DNA of 64,000 nucleotides from Croceibacterium sp. TMG7-5b_MA50. Its GTDB lineage: Bacteria > Pseudomonadota > Alphaproteobacteria > Sphingomonadales > Sphingomonadaceae. Below the pieces are notes generated by a model, which saw nothing but the letters and a program-made list of their open reading frames with translations, ran no database searches and was not told where the DNA came from. The DNA lies in NCBI RefSeq assembly GCF_039830145.1, contig NZ_CP156082.1:2976983-3040982 (forward strand). Direction: 5' to 3'. The position numbers were made by a program, and so were the translations under genes. Positions 17,976 through 26,989 of this stretch are shown here, in pieces. Each line of letters starts with the position of its first letter. The stretch's first letter is position 1.

Positions 17976-20861
17976 ATGTTGTTTCGGGTCGTTCCGCTTC
18001 GTCTCGGCGTCATGCTGCTGGGCGCCACCGTTCTTGCCGGCGGCATGCCGGCAATGGCCCAGGTGGCGGCCGGGGTTAGGGAATTCGCGGTTCCGGCGGG
18101 GCCGGCCAGTTCCTCCATCCCGCAATTTGCCCGTCAGGCCGGCATCCAGGTGCTGGTGGAGGCCGATGTCGCCCGCGGCGCGCGGACCCGTGCTCTGTCC
18201 GGCGCGCTGGAGCCGCGGCAGGCACTGGCGCGGATGCTGGCGGGCAGCGGGCTGAAGGTCGCCAGCTGGCGGGGCAATGTCGTGACCCTGGTGGCCGAAC
18301 AGCCGGCGGGCGAGGGGCAGGACACCCGCAATGTCGGGTCGGAGGAGATCGTCGTCACCGGGATCGCGGCGCCGTTCCGGTCCAAGGGCAATGCGACGAC
18401 CATCGTGGAATCAGTCGTCTATGACGATGTCGAGACGCTGGCCGCCGATGGCTCGATCGCCGGCCTGCTGACCCAGTTGCCCGGGATCAGCACCGTGGAG
18501 GATGGCGAGTACCCGCGCTACGTCACCATTCGCGGCATCTCACCCGACCTCAACCATACCACCATCGACGGATTGACGCTCGCCACCGTGGGGGAGAGCG
18601 GGGCCGGCACGCGGCGGGTCAACCTGCAACTGATCCCCAGCGACCTGTCCGCGCGGGTGGACGTGTTCAAGACCTTCACCGCGGAACAGGATGCCGGCGC
18701 GATCGGCGGCGCGATCAACATCGTCACCCGCAGCGCCTTCGACCGGCGCGACCGGTCGCTGTTCGTGGATGCCTACGGCCTCTATCGGACGCGCGGCGGG
18801 GAGGGCGGCAGCAATTCCGTCGGCAATCCGGAAAAGCACTGGGGTGGCGGGATCAAGGCGAACTACGCCACCACGTTCGGCGCCAGCGACCAGTTCGGCC
18901 TCCTGGTATCGGGCCGCTACGACAGCACGCCGCGCAATTTCGCACAGAACTGGCAGAACACGAAGCGCTTCCTCAATGCCGATGGCGCGATCATCGCCCG
19001 GCCCGATCCCGCCCTGGGCTATAGCGGCCGGGTCGCCCCGGCGCATCTCGGCTACGGCACCTATGCCGACGTGTCGGAGACCTATGGTGGCTCGGCGAAG
19101 CTCGAATACCGGTCGCCCGACGATCGCGTGAATGCCAGCGTCATGGGCTACGATTACGTCCGCATCCAGGACCAGTCGACGAACATCAACCACATCGACT
19201 TCGTGCCGCTGGCGGATGGTTTGACCGATGATGGAGGGCGCGGCCGCATCACCCAGCTGGTCGAGAACTATCGCCACAACCAGTACCGGCGCGAGAACCG
19301 CGGCATCCTGTCGAGCGCCAGCCTGGAAACCGGCGCGACCCGTCTGACCGCCCGGGCAGGCCTGACGGAGGAGACGTTCCGCGACTGGGAGCCCTATGTC
19401 AGCATCCTGACGAACCCTACCGGCTACTTCCTCACCTTCGATACCCCGACCGATGCGATCCCGACGCTGGCGGGGATCGGCGCCCCGTCGGTCATCATGA
19501 ACGCGCCCTACCGCATGAATGCGCAGCGCGACGTCTACAGCAATGCCCGGCAGGAGGTGTTCGACGGACGGCTGGACCTTGCCCACAACGTGGAGCGCGG
19601 ATCGCAGGGCTTCGGTGTGGTCGCGGGCGTGGAATACCGCCGCCTCGACATGCGCAAGGATGTGGAACGGATCGATCATCGCGTCAGCGGCACGATCAAT
19701 CCCTGGATCTATGACAGCGGGTACCGGCCGCCCGACAGCCCCCACTCCTTCGCCTGGCTGGACTACAACGGTTTCCGGCAGGAGAAGTGGGACAGCTTCC
19801 CGCTGGACGCCGCCGCCAGCTTCCACAACAGCCACGCGGCCGACTACCGCTATCAGGAAGAACTGGCGACCGCCTATGCCTCAGTCCACCTGAACCTGCC
19901 GGCGACCACCATCGTCGGCGGCCTGCGCTACGACCATGTCGACTTCACCGGCACCACGCCGGTGCTGACCGACGGCAGCGCGACCGGCGCGTTCGGGCGG
20001 AATGAAGGCGGCTACGACTACCTCCTCCCGTCGCTGAACATCGTGCACCGGCTGGGCGACACCAACATCCGCCTGTCATGGTCGGAGACGCTGGGCCGGC
20101 CGACGCCGGGGGACATCGCCCAGGCCGAGAACCGCGTGTGCGACGATGGCGGCGATGCCGGCGACGTCGCCTGCACCATCACCCGTGGCAATCCGGACCT
20201 GCGACCGCGCCGGTCCCGCAACCTGGATGCCACGGTGGAGCATTACTACGCCGGCGCCAACGGCATGCTGCTGCTCGGCTACTTCCACAAGCAGATCCGG
20301 GACGACATCTTCACCCTGCGGGAAGAGGCCGTGATCGATGGCGAGCTCTACGCCATCCGCCAGCCGCTGAACGCCTCCGATTCCCGGATGCAGGGGATCG
20401 AGGCGGCATGGGTCCATCGTGGCCTGCCGGTCGGCCTGGCCGATCACCAGATCGACGTGTCGGCGAACCTGACCCGGATGTGGGGCACGATGGACTATGT
20501 GACCGATGCTGGCAGCCGCACGGTCGACCGCCTGATGAACCAGCCGGACTGGATCGCCAACGGATCCGTCACGTACCGCATCCCGGCGCTCGGCGCGGGC
20601 ATCCGGGTCAACGCCAATTACCGCGACGCCTTCCTGAGCTCGGTCGGCGCCAATCCCTGGCAGGACCAGGGCGCGGCCGCGCTGACCACCGTCAACCTCG
20701 CCATCTGGCACGACGTGACGGACGATCTGCTGTTCAAATACGAATGGAACAACGTGTTCGACAACCAGCCGGAGTTTCGTCTGGGCGAGCATGACGAGTG
20801 GGTGCGGCAGAAGAACGATTACGGCTCCGCCCTGTTCTTCCACGCCATCGTGAAGCTCTGA
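17976..20861 (+). CDS. TonB-dependent transducer with STN signalling domain
   Basis: A 961-residue receptor. The signal peptide ends near residue 29 (A-M-A-Q). An STN domain spans about 35-107 (FAVPAGPASSSIPQFARQAG and GALEPRQALARMLAG), which identifies a FecA-type transducer. EEIVVTG at 123-129 acts as TonB box. The plug carries YVTIRGISPDLNHTTIDGL and TFTAEQDAGAIGGAINIVTRSAF, and the barrel ends in FFHAIVKL. A strong RBS (GAGGGGGAAG) precedes the ATG. With the upstream FecI and FecR homologs it makes a complete cell-surface-signalling set. The next gene is a PhoD enzyme rather than siderophore functions, so the ligand may be an organic phosphate or phospho-compound. That is inference. It is clearly paralogous to the receptor at 22603, which lacks the STN domain. 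Confidence 0.9.
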   Translation: MLFRVVPLRLGVMLLGATVLAGGMPAMAQVAAGVREFAVPAGPASSSIPQFARQAGIQVLVEADVARGARTRALSGALEPRQALARMLAGSGLKVASWRGNVVTLVAEQPAGEGQDTRNVGSEEIVVTGIAAPFRSKGNATTIVESVVYDDVETLAADGSIAGLLTQLPGISTVEDGEYPRYVTIRGISPDLNHTTIDGLTLATVGESGAGTRRVNLQLIPSDLSARVDVFKTFTAEQDAGAIGGAINIVTRSAFDRRDRSLFVDAYGLYRTRGGEGGSNSVGNPEKHWGGGIKANYATTFGASDQFGLLVSGRYDSTPRNFAQNWQNTKRFLNADGAIIARPDPALGYSGRVAPAHLGYGTYADVSETYGGSAKLEYRSPDDRVNASVMGYDYVRIQDQSTNINHIDFVPLADGLTDDGGRGRITQLVENYRHNQYRRENRGILSSASLETGATRLTARAGLTEETFRDWEPYVSILTNPTGYFLTFDTPTDAIPTLAGIGAPSVIMNAPYRMNAQRDVYSNARQEVFDGRLDLAHNVERGSQGFGVVAGVEYRRLDMRKDVERIDHRVSGTINPWIYDSGYRPPDSPHSFAWLDYNGFRQEKWDSFPLDAAASFHNSHAADYRYQEELATAYASVHLNLPATTIVGGLRYDHVDFTGTTPVLTDGSATGAFGRNEGGYDYLLPSLNIVHRLGDTNIRLSWSETLGRPTPGDIAQAENRVCDDGGDAGDVACTITRGNPDLRPRRSRNLDATVEHYYAGANGMLLLGYFHKQIRDDIFTLREEAVIDGELYAIRQPLNASDSRMQGIEAAWVHRGLPVGLADHQIDVSANLTRMWGTMDYVTDAGSRTVDRLMNQPDWIANGSVTYRIPALGAGIRVNANYRDAFLSSVGANPWQDQGAAALTTVNLAIWHDVTDDLLFKYEWNNVFDNQPEFRLGEHDEWVRQKNDYGSALFFHAIVKL

Positions 20862-20889
20862 TCCAACCGTGCCGACGAGGACCGATCCC

Positions 20890-22491
20890 ATGACCGAATT
20901 CGACCGCCGCCGCCTGCTCGCCGGCCTGCTCGCCACCGGGGCGGGGGTGCTGGCCGGCCCGGCCGCCTTCGCGCAGGACGCGGCGGAGCGGCGCAACCTG
21001 CTCGACACGATGACCTTCGCCGTACCGCCCTTCCAGCTGGGCGTCGCCGCGGGCGATCCCGCGGCGGACGGCTTCGTGATCTGGACGCGGCTGGCGCCCG
21101 AGCCGCTGCAGCCCCATGGCGGCATGGTGATGGCGCCGGTCGCGGTGCAGTGGGAGGTGGCGCACGACGCCGCCTTCCGCACGGTCGCCGCCAGCGGCAC
21201 GGCCATCGCCCACCCCGAACTGGCGCACAGCGTCCATGTCGAGCTTGCCGGCCTCCAGCCGGACCGCCCGTACTGGTACCGCTTCCGCTGCGGCGGGGAA
21301 CGCAGCCTGGCCGGGCGGGCGCAGACCCTGCCGCTGGCCGGCGCGCCGAAGGACCGGCTGCGTTTCGTCGCCGCAGGCTGCCAGCATTACGAGGAAGGGC
21401 ATTACACCGCCTGGCGCCGCATCGCGGAGGAGCCGATCGACTTCGTCTACCATTACGGCGATTACATCTACGAAGGGCGCGACACCGGGGCCGCCACCCG
21501 GCTGATGAACGGCCGGCCGTTCACGCCGCTGCGCCGCCATGTCGGGCAGGAGATCTACTCGCTTGACGATTACCGTCGGCGCTATGCCCTCTACAAGTCC
21601 GACCCGGACCTGCAGGCGGCCCATGCCGCCGCGCCCTGGTTCGTCAGCTTCGACGATCACGAGATCGACAACAATTGGGCGGACGGCCTGGACCAGGACG
21701 GCACCGCACCCGAAGTGTTCGCCTTCCGCCGGGCCGCCGCGCTGCAGGCGTGGTACGAACACATGCCGGTGCGCCGCGCATCCATGCCGGCGGGGGGATC
21801 GGTGCAGATGTTCCGCCGTGCGTCCTTTGGCGACCTGCTGGACGCCCATTTCCTCGACACCAGGCAATACCGCAGCGCACTGGGCAATGGCGGGCGCAAC
21901 GGCCCGATGAACGATGACTTCCTCTCCCCCCGGCGCACCATGCTGGGGGAGCGGCAGGAACAATGGCTGTTCGCCGGCCTGTCGCAGGGGACCGCCCGCT
22001 GGCAGCTGATCGCGCAGCAGGTCATGCTGATGCAACTGGCCGTGCAGCCGGAGGGTGGGGGCGAGACGACCTATTCCGCGGATCAATGGTCCGGCTACCT
22101 GCATGGGCGCGAACGGCTGCTGGGGCACATCGCGGATCGCGGGCTGACCAATGTCGTCACCGTGTCGGGCGACGCACACCGCCACTTCGCCGGTGACGTG
22201 CTGCGCCATGGCGGGGAGGGGCCGCCGCTCGCCGCGGAGTTCCTTGCCACTTCCGTCACCTCCGGTTCGGACGGCGTCGGGCTGGACGATGCCTATCACC
22301 GCTCGGTCGCGGGCAATGACTGCCTGAAGGCCATCATCGACCGGCGCGGATACGTGCTGTGCGATGTCGGGCGGGACGTGTTCCGCGGCGAGCTGAAGGT
22401 GCTGGACCAGGTCATGCGACCGGACGGGCAGCTATCCACCTTTGCCACGCTGGTGGCGGAACGGGGCCGGCCGGGCCTCCAGCCCGCCTAA
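20890..22491 (+). CDS. phoD: PhoD-family alkaline phosphatase/phosphodiesterase
   Basis: A 533-residue Tat-exported metalloenzyme. The signal is FDRRRLLAGLLATGAG (residues 4-19). An N-terminal PhoD domain runs to about 150, followed by the metallophosphatase core: AAGCQHYE with metal-ligand C164, GDYIYEG at 190-196, FDDHEIDNNW at 254-263, and SGDAHRHF at 426-433. These are the Fe/Ca ligands of PhoD, so the active site looks complete. It releases phosphate from phosphomonoesters or diesters in the periplasm or outside the cell. GAGGA lies nine bases before the ATG; a GTG 21 bases upstream is less likely. It sits 28 bases after the transducer gene and before a second receptor, so the three probably form one scavenging unit. 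No convincing Pho box was seen. Confidence 0.92.
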   Translation: MTEFDRRRLLAGLLATGAGVLAGPAAFAQDAAERRNLLDTMTFAVPPFQLGVAAGDPAADGFVIWTRLAPEPLQPHGGMVMAPVAVQWEVAHDAAFRTVAASGTAIAHPELAHSVHVELAGLQPDRPYWYRFRCGGERSLAGRAQTLPLAGAPKDRLRFVAAGCQHYEEGHYTAWRRIAEEPIDFVYHYGDYIYEGRDTGAATRLMNGRPFTPLRRHVGQEIYSLDDYRRRYALYKSDPDLQAAHAAAPWFVSFDDHEIDNNWADGLDQDGTAPEVFAFRRAAALQAWYEHMPVRRASMPAGGSVQMFRRASFGDLLDAHFLDTRQYRSALGNGGRNGPMNDDFLSPRRTMLGERQEQWLFAGLSQGTARWQLIAQQVMLMQLAVQPEGGGETTYSADQWSGYLHGRERLLGHIADRGLTNVVTVSGDAHRHFAGDVLRHGGEGPPLAAEFLATSVTSGSDGVGLDDAYHRSVAGNDCLKAIIDRRGYVLCDVGRDVFRGELKVLDQVMRPDGQLSTFATLVAERGRPGLQPA

Positions 22492-22520
22492 GCCACGCAA
22501 CCCTTTTCACGATCCATTCG

Positions 22521-22537
22521 CCGGGGCGCTTCCCCGG
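22521..22537 (+). terminator. Small hairpin between phoD and the next receptor
   Basis: CCGGGG and CCCCGG form a 6-bp stem with loop CGCTT, in the 111-bp gap. It lacks a T-run, so partial read-through into the next gene is likely. TAA-R-CCACGCAAC occurs on both sides (22489 and 22579). Confidence 0.25.
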
Positions 22538-22602
22538 CCGGGGCCGCGCGTCCGCCATCCCGGCGGCGGCGGCCGTCTTAAACCACGCAACAGGGGGACA
22601 AC

Positions 22603-25215
22603 ATGCAACGGATTTCTATGTGCTCGGCGCTGGCCTTGGCCGCGGCGCTGGCGACCCAGGCGGGCGCGCAGGACGGTGCCGCCGCAACCGATGACGGCGG
22701 CACGGGCAACGTGATCGAGGTGACCGGCACCCGCTACGGCTTCCAGCCCGTCGATGTGAAGCGGGACAGTCCGGTGATCGTCGATTCCGTCACCTATGAC
22801 GATCTGGAGGCGCCAACGGGCGACAGCTCGATCGCGGCCATGGTGCTGCAGGTGCCGGGCGTCAGCTTCGAAGGCGACGGGGATGAGCCGCGCTACATCA
22901 CCGTTCGCGGCCTGTCCGCCGATCTCAACGCCACCACCATCGACGGCCTGACCCTGGCCACTTTGGGGGAGAATGGCGGCGGCACCCGCCGGGTCAATCT
23001 GCAGCTGGTCCCGGCCGACATCTCCCAGCGGGTCGACGTCTACAAGGCGTTCACCGCGGAACAGGATGCGGCGGCGATCGGCGGCCTCACTAACATCGTC
23101 ACCCGTTCCGCGTTCGGCACGACGACGCCCTATTACCTCCTGGACGCCTACGGCATCTATTCCACCTTCAAGGGTCCGGCGGGGGAGAACTCCGCTGAAT
23201 CCGATGGTGGCCGCTTCGGCTATGGCATCAAGGCGGCGATGGCCGACCGCTTCGGCGCGGATGGCCAGTTCGGTATCGTCGCCACCGGCCGCTATCAGGA
23301 ACGCGCACGCAATTCGAACAAGAACTGGACCGACCGCCGCACCTATTTCGATGCCGCGGGGAAGGTCATCGCCGGCCCCGATCCGGCGCTCGGCTGGGAT
23401 GGCAGGGACGGCACCGGCAAGTTCGCCTTCGGCGACTATTCCAACACCATCACCAATGCCGGCGGATCGCTGAAGCTGGAATGGCAGGCGACCCCGGCCG
23501 TGACGACGTACCTGATGGGCTACATGTACAATCGCCGTGAAGCCTCGACGATGAATTCCAGCGACATGATCGGCAAGACGACCGGCCTGACGAACCGGAC
23601 GGAGACGACCGGCACCGTGCCCGTCGATTACATCCAGTCGGTCGTGCGATCGAACCAGTGGGACCGCACCGCCAGCGGCCTGATCTACGGCCTGGACTGG
23701 CAGGCGGGCGACACCGGCAACCTGTCGCTGCGCGCGGGCTACACCCGCGAAACGTATCGGGATGACGAGAACTGGGTGCGCGTGCGGACGCGGCCGGGCA
23801 ATGTGCTGTCCTATGGCTACAGCATGGAGGAACTGCCGCAACTGACCGGCATCACCGGCGATCCCTTCGCCAACGATTACGCCATCAACGGATCGAACAT
23901 CAATTACAACCGCGCGTGGGAGGACGTGATCGACCTGCGCGCCGACTATTTCTGGAACGTCGATCCGTTCGCCGAAGGGTTCGGCTTCGTTGCGGGCGTG
24001 CGTTATACGCGGCTCGATCTGGAAAAGGACGTGGACAGCATCCGCCAGGTCACCGGCGGCGATGCCGATCGCTACATGTACGATCCCGGTTACGCCTATT
24101 ACGGCAGCAACGGTCTGGTCCTGCCGTGGATCAATTACGACCGGTATTGGGCCGACACTCCGGCGGGAGATGTCGCCAGCTCCGAACGCTACAGCCGCAT
24201 CGCCGACTATGGTTATCAGGAGGAGGTCGCGAACGCCTATCTCTCGCTGCACTACCGCCTGCCGACCACGCACATCATCGCCGGGTTGCGCTATGACGAC
24301 GTTACCTTCACCGGCAGCGCGCCGCTCACCATTGATGGCGAACTGGTCGATCGCCTCGCCAATCCGGCCGGCGGCTATGCCAACTGGCTGCCATCGCTGA
24401 ACATCACGCAGGACCTCGCCCGCGGGCTGAAGCTGCGCGGATCGGTCAGCCGCACGATCGGGCGGCCGACACCGGCCAACATCGTGCAGGCGGAAAGCGA
24501 GGTCTGCGGCGAAGCGGTGACGGGCTGCGTCATCACCCGCGGCAACCCGGACCTGCGGCCCCGCCGGGCGGACAATTACGACCTCGCGCTGGAATATTAC
24601 TTCCCCGGCAACGATGCGCTGGTGGCGCTCACCGGGTTCCACAAGACCATCAGGGACGACATCTTCACCCTGACGACGGAGTACGAGGAGAACGGCCTCC
24701 TGAACCAGATCCGCCAGCCCCTGAACGCGGAGGCATCGAAGGTGTCTGGCGTCGAATTTGCGCTGGTGGACCAATCCTTCGGCTTCGCCCCGGACCTCGG
24801 TGCATCATTGAACGTCAGCCGGTTGTGGGGCCAGATGACCTACGCCGGCGACACCGTCACGCGAGAGATCGACCGGGTGCTGCAGCAGCCGGACTGGATG
24901 GCGAACCTGGCCCTGACCTGGCGCCTGCCCCAGGTGGACGGCGCGGTCAGGGTGACGGCCAACTACCAGGACGACTTCCTGACGGGCGTGGCGAACCAGG
25001 CGTGGGACGACTTCTACGTGAAGGGCCGCACCTCCGTCGACCTGTCCGCCTGGCACCGGGTCGGGCGGGACCTGACCTTCAAGTACGAGGTCGACAATGT
25101 GCTCGGCGCGCCGCCCGAATGGTACCACACGCGGAACCTGAATGGGACGCTGTCGCAACGCGACCATTACGGCCGCGGGTTCTACTTCCACATCGTCTAC
25201 ACGCCGGCGCGCTGA
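22603..25215 (+). CDS. TonB-dependent receptor, paralog of the STN transducer
   Basis: An 870-residue receptor with signal peptide (MQRISMCSALALAAALAT, cleavage after AGAQ), TonB-box-like NVIEVTG at 36-42, and no STN domain. The plug matches the 17976 receptor closely: ATTIDGLTLATLG, GGGTRRVNLQL, and AFTAEQDAAAIGGLTNIVTRS. The barrel shares ITRGNPDLRPRRA and HKTIRDDIFTL, so the two arose by duplication. RBS AGGGGGA precedes the ATG. It follows PhoD by 111 bp. It probably imports the same class of molecule without signalling, while the STN copy reports its presence. Substrate unknown. Confidence 0.88.
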   Translation: MQRISMCSALALAAALATQAGAQDGAAATDDGGTGNVIEVTGTRYGFQPVDVKRDSPVIVDSVTYDDLEAPTGDSSIAAMVLQVPGVSFEGDGDEPRYITVRGLSADLNATTIDGLTLATLGENGGGTRRVNLQLVPADISQRVDVYKAFTAEQDAAAIGGLTNIVTRSAFGTTTPYYLLDAYGIYSTFKGPAGENSAESDGGRFGYGIKAAMADRFGADGQFGIVATGRYQERARNSNKNWTDRRTYFDAAGKVIAGPDPALGWDGRDGTGKFAFGDYSNTITNAGGSLKLEWQATPAVTTYLMGYMYNRREASTMNSSDMIGKTTGLTNRTETTGTVPVDYIQSVVRSNQWDRTASGLIYGLDWQAGDTGNLSLRAGYTRETYRDDENWVRVRTRPGNVLSYGYSMEELPQLTGITGDPFANDYAINGSNINYNRAWEDVIDLRADYFWNVDPFAEGFGFVAGVRYTRLDLEKDVDSIRQVTGGDADRYMYDPGYAYYGSNGLVLPWINYDRYWADTPAGDVASSERYSRIADYGYQEEVANAYLSLHYRLPTTHIIAGLRYDDVTFTGSAPLTIDGELVDRLANPAGGYANWLPSLNITQDLARGLKLRGSVSRTIGRPTPANIVQAESEVCGEAVTGCVITRGNPDLRPRRADNYDLALEYYFPGNDALVALTGFHKTIRDDIFTLTTEYEENGLLNQIRQPLNAEASKVSGVEFALVDQSFGFAPDLGASLNVSRLWGQMTYAGDTVTREIDRVLQQPDWMANLALTWRLPQVDGAVRVTANYQDDFLTGVANQAWDDFYVKGRTSVDLSAWHRVGRDLTFKYEVDNVLGAPPEWYHTRNLNGTLSQRDHYGRGFYFHIVYTPAR

Positions 25216-25228
25216 TCGGCGAGTGATG

Positions 25229-25262
25229 GGCCGTCGGCTGGCGGGATCGTCAGCCGATGGCC
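25229..25262. terminator. Bidirectional hairpin terminator between convergent genes
   Basis: GGCCGTCGGCTG and CAGCCGATGGCC form a 12-bp stem with one G-U pair around a 10-base loop. It fills the 47-bp gap between the receptor and the convergent GH39 gene, so it can serve both. There is no T-run on either side. Confidence 0.6.
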
Positions 25263-26969
25263 TCAGGACCCCAGAACGACCAGCGCCACGCCCTGCCGGG
25301 GCAGGTCCAGCTCGAACCGTGCCGTATCGGTGCCTGGCACCAGCGCGATGGGTTGCGGGTGCATCACGGATGCCTCCTCCATCTGGCGGTACTGGTCGGC
25401 GTCGGGCGCCTGCGGGGACCCCATCTTCTGCCAGGCGGTGAAGGCGTTCGCGTTGTCGGGATCAACCCGCCACAGCGTGGCGCCGGTCGGGATCGGGCTG
25501 GCCAGCCCATCGATGGCGATGCTGATCCGGGCGGCGGGGCCGGGAACGTCGTCATCGTGATAGTGCCAGACCAGCAGCGCCACCTGCCCGTCGGCCGTGC
25601 GGGTGGCGATGGTGCCGACGTCCGCCTGCCCGCGCACGCCGTCGGCCAGGATCGCGTCGAGTGGAACCTGCGCATCGCTCGTGGCGTTCAGCCGCTCTGT
25701 CCCCAGTTTCGCGAACAGACGGAACACGTTTAGCACCGGCAGGTCGACGCCGTTGGTGGCGAGCTGGCGGTACCCGGCGAACCAGGGCTGGTCCTCGAAC
25801 TCGAACGACCAGGACAGCACCCCTTCCAGGTTCACGTCGCGCCGCTCGGCCAGGTCCCAGATGCGGGCGAAGCTGGCGGCGGTGTAGCTGGAATACATGG
25901 TGCCGTTGCGATAGGCGTTCTGCGGCCCCGGGCAGGCGGCGCACCCTTCCGGATCGCTTTCCCCGATGACCACCGGCTTGTCCACCAGTGCCGGGACCGA
26001 CGTCGTCTTGACGAAGCCCGCATCGACATTGCGCAGATGCGCGGCGATGCCCATGCGCACATGCCCGTCTACGAAGGTCGGCTGCCCCTTGGCATGGAAG
26101 GCGAGGAAGTCGGTGGGGGTGCCGGTCTGCCCGGTGGCGTAATTGGTGCCGGTCGTCACATGGCGCAGGAACCCGTCCATGAATGCCCCGCCGGCGCCCG
26201 CCGAATCCGGACCGCCCACCCGCGCATTCGGCAGCGCGCGGCGAACGCCGTCGATGGCGTAGTCATGCATCTTGTAGAATTCCTCCGGCGTCGCCTTCCA
26301 GTATGCGCCGTTGGCCTCGTTCCACACCTCGAAGTACCAGCGCTCGACCTCCTCCCGGCCATATCGGTCGATATTGTGGCGCGTCCATTGGTAGACCAGC
26401 TCGCGCCACTTGTCGTAATCCTTGGGCGGGTAGGCCCAGCCGGTGATGATGTGGTCGTAGGCGAAGCCCGGCCGCCAGCTGTGCTGGTACGGCGTCCCCG
26501 CCGGCGCGCTGGACAGCGCCTCCGGCATGAAGCCAAGCTGCAGGAACGGCCGCACGCCGCGCGCCAGGTAGGTGTCGATGATCCGGTCGACCACGGTCCA
26601 GTCATAGACCGGCTGCCCGTCCGCCGTTTCGGTATAGATGTTGGTGCTGCCCCACTTGAACGACGCCGTCCCGTCCCCGGTGTTGAGCAGGTTGTGCGCC
26701 CGGAAAAACACCTCTCCCGGCCGCAGCTCGCCCAGTTCGGTCAGCAATTTGCGGCCATCCTTCATGGTCGCGTAGTTCGGCTCGTCCGCCCCGAAGAAGC
26801 GCCAGACCGGCGGCAGCGTGCCGGTGCTGCGCGCGGCATCGACCTCGATCGACACCGCCCGTACCCCCTCCGCCTGCAGCGCAGCACCCGTTCCCTGCTG
26901 CGCCATGGCCGGTGCCGCGATGCCAAGCGCGAGACCGGCTGTGGCGATGATGACTGGCATGTACTTCAT
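25263..26969 (-). CDS. GH39 beta-xylosidase-like glycosidase
   Basis: A 568-residue exported enzyme. The signal peptide (MKYMPVIIATAGLALGIAA) is cleaved after AMAQ near residue 24. The (beta/alpha)8 barrel carries WYFEVWNEAN, with N217-E218 as acid/base pair, and VVIGESDPEGC, with E337 as the likely nucleophile; both fit clan GH-A family 39. A beta-sandwich makes up the C-terminal third. Retaining GH39 enzymes release xylose (or iduronate, in other members) from chain ends. The ATG has GGGGAGG seven bases upstream. It is the second gene of an operon, 20 bases after a GH43 lipoprotein, so the pair probably trims xylan or arabinoxylan side chains. Confidence 0.8.
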   Translation of the reverse strand: MKYMPVIIATAGLALGIAAPAMAQQGTGAALQAEGVRAVSIEVDAARSTGTLPPVWRFFGADEPNYATMKDGRKLLTELGELRPGEVFFRAHNLLNTGDGTASFKWGSTNIYTETADGQPVYDWTVVDRIIDTYLARGVRPFLQLGFMPEALSSAPAGTPYQHSWRPGFAYDHIITGWAYPPKDYDKWRELVYQWTRHNIDRYGREEVERWYFEVWNEANGAYWKATPEEFYKMHDYAIDGVRRALPNARVGGPDSAGAGGAFMDGFLRHVTTGTNYATGQTGTPTDFLAFHAKGQPTFVDGHVRMGIAAHLRNVDAGFVKTTSVPALVDKPVVIGESDPEGCAACPGPQNAYRNGTMYSSYTAASFARIWDLAERRDVNLEGVLSWSFEFEDQPWFAGYRQLATNGVDLPVLNVFRLFAKLGTERLNATSDAQVPLDAILADGVRGQADVGTIATRTADGQVALLVWHYHDDDVPGPAARISIAIDGLASPIPTGATLWRVDPDNANAFTAWQKMGSPQAPDADQYRQMEEASVMHPQPIALVPGTDTARFELDLPRQGVALVVLGS

Positions 26970-26989
26970 CAGTAAGCCTCCCCAGGAAC

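Noticed and set aside
17976..25215. Assignment of the two receptors as siderophore receptors
   Set aside because: FecI/FecR pairing alone does not show iron. No siderophore, ferric reductase or Fur-box-like sequence was seen, and PhoD sits between them.
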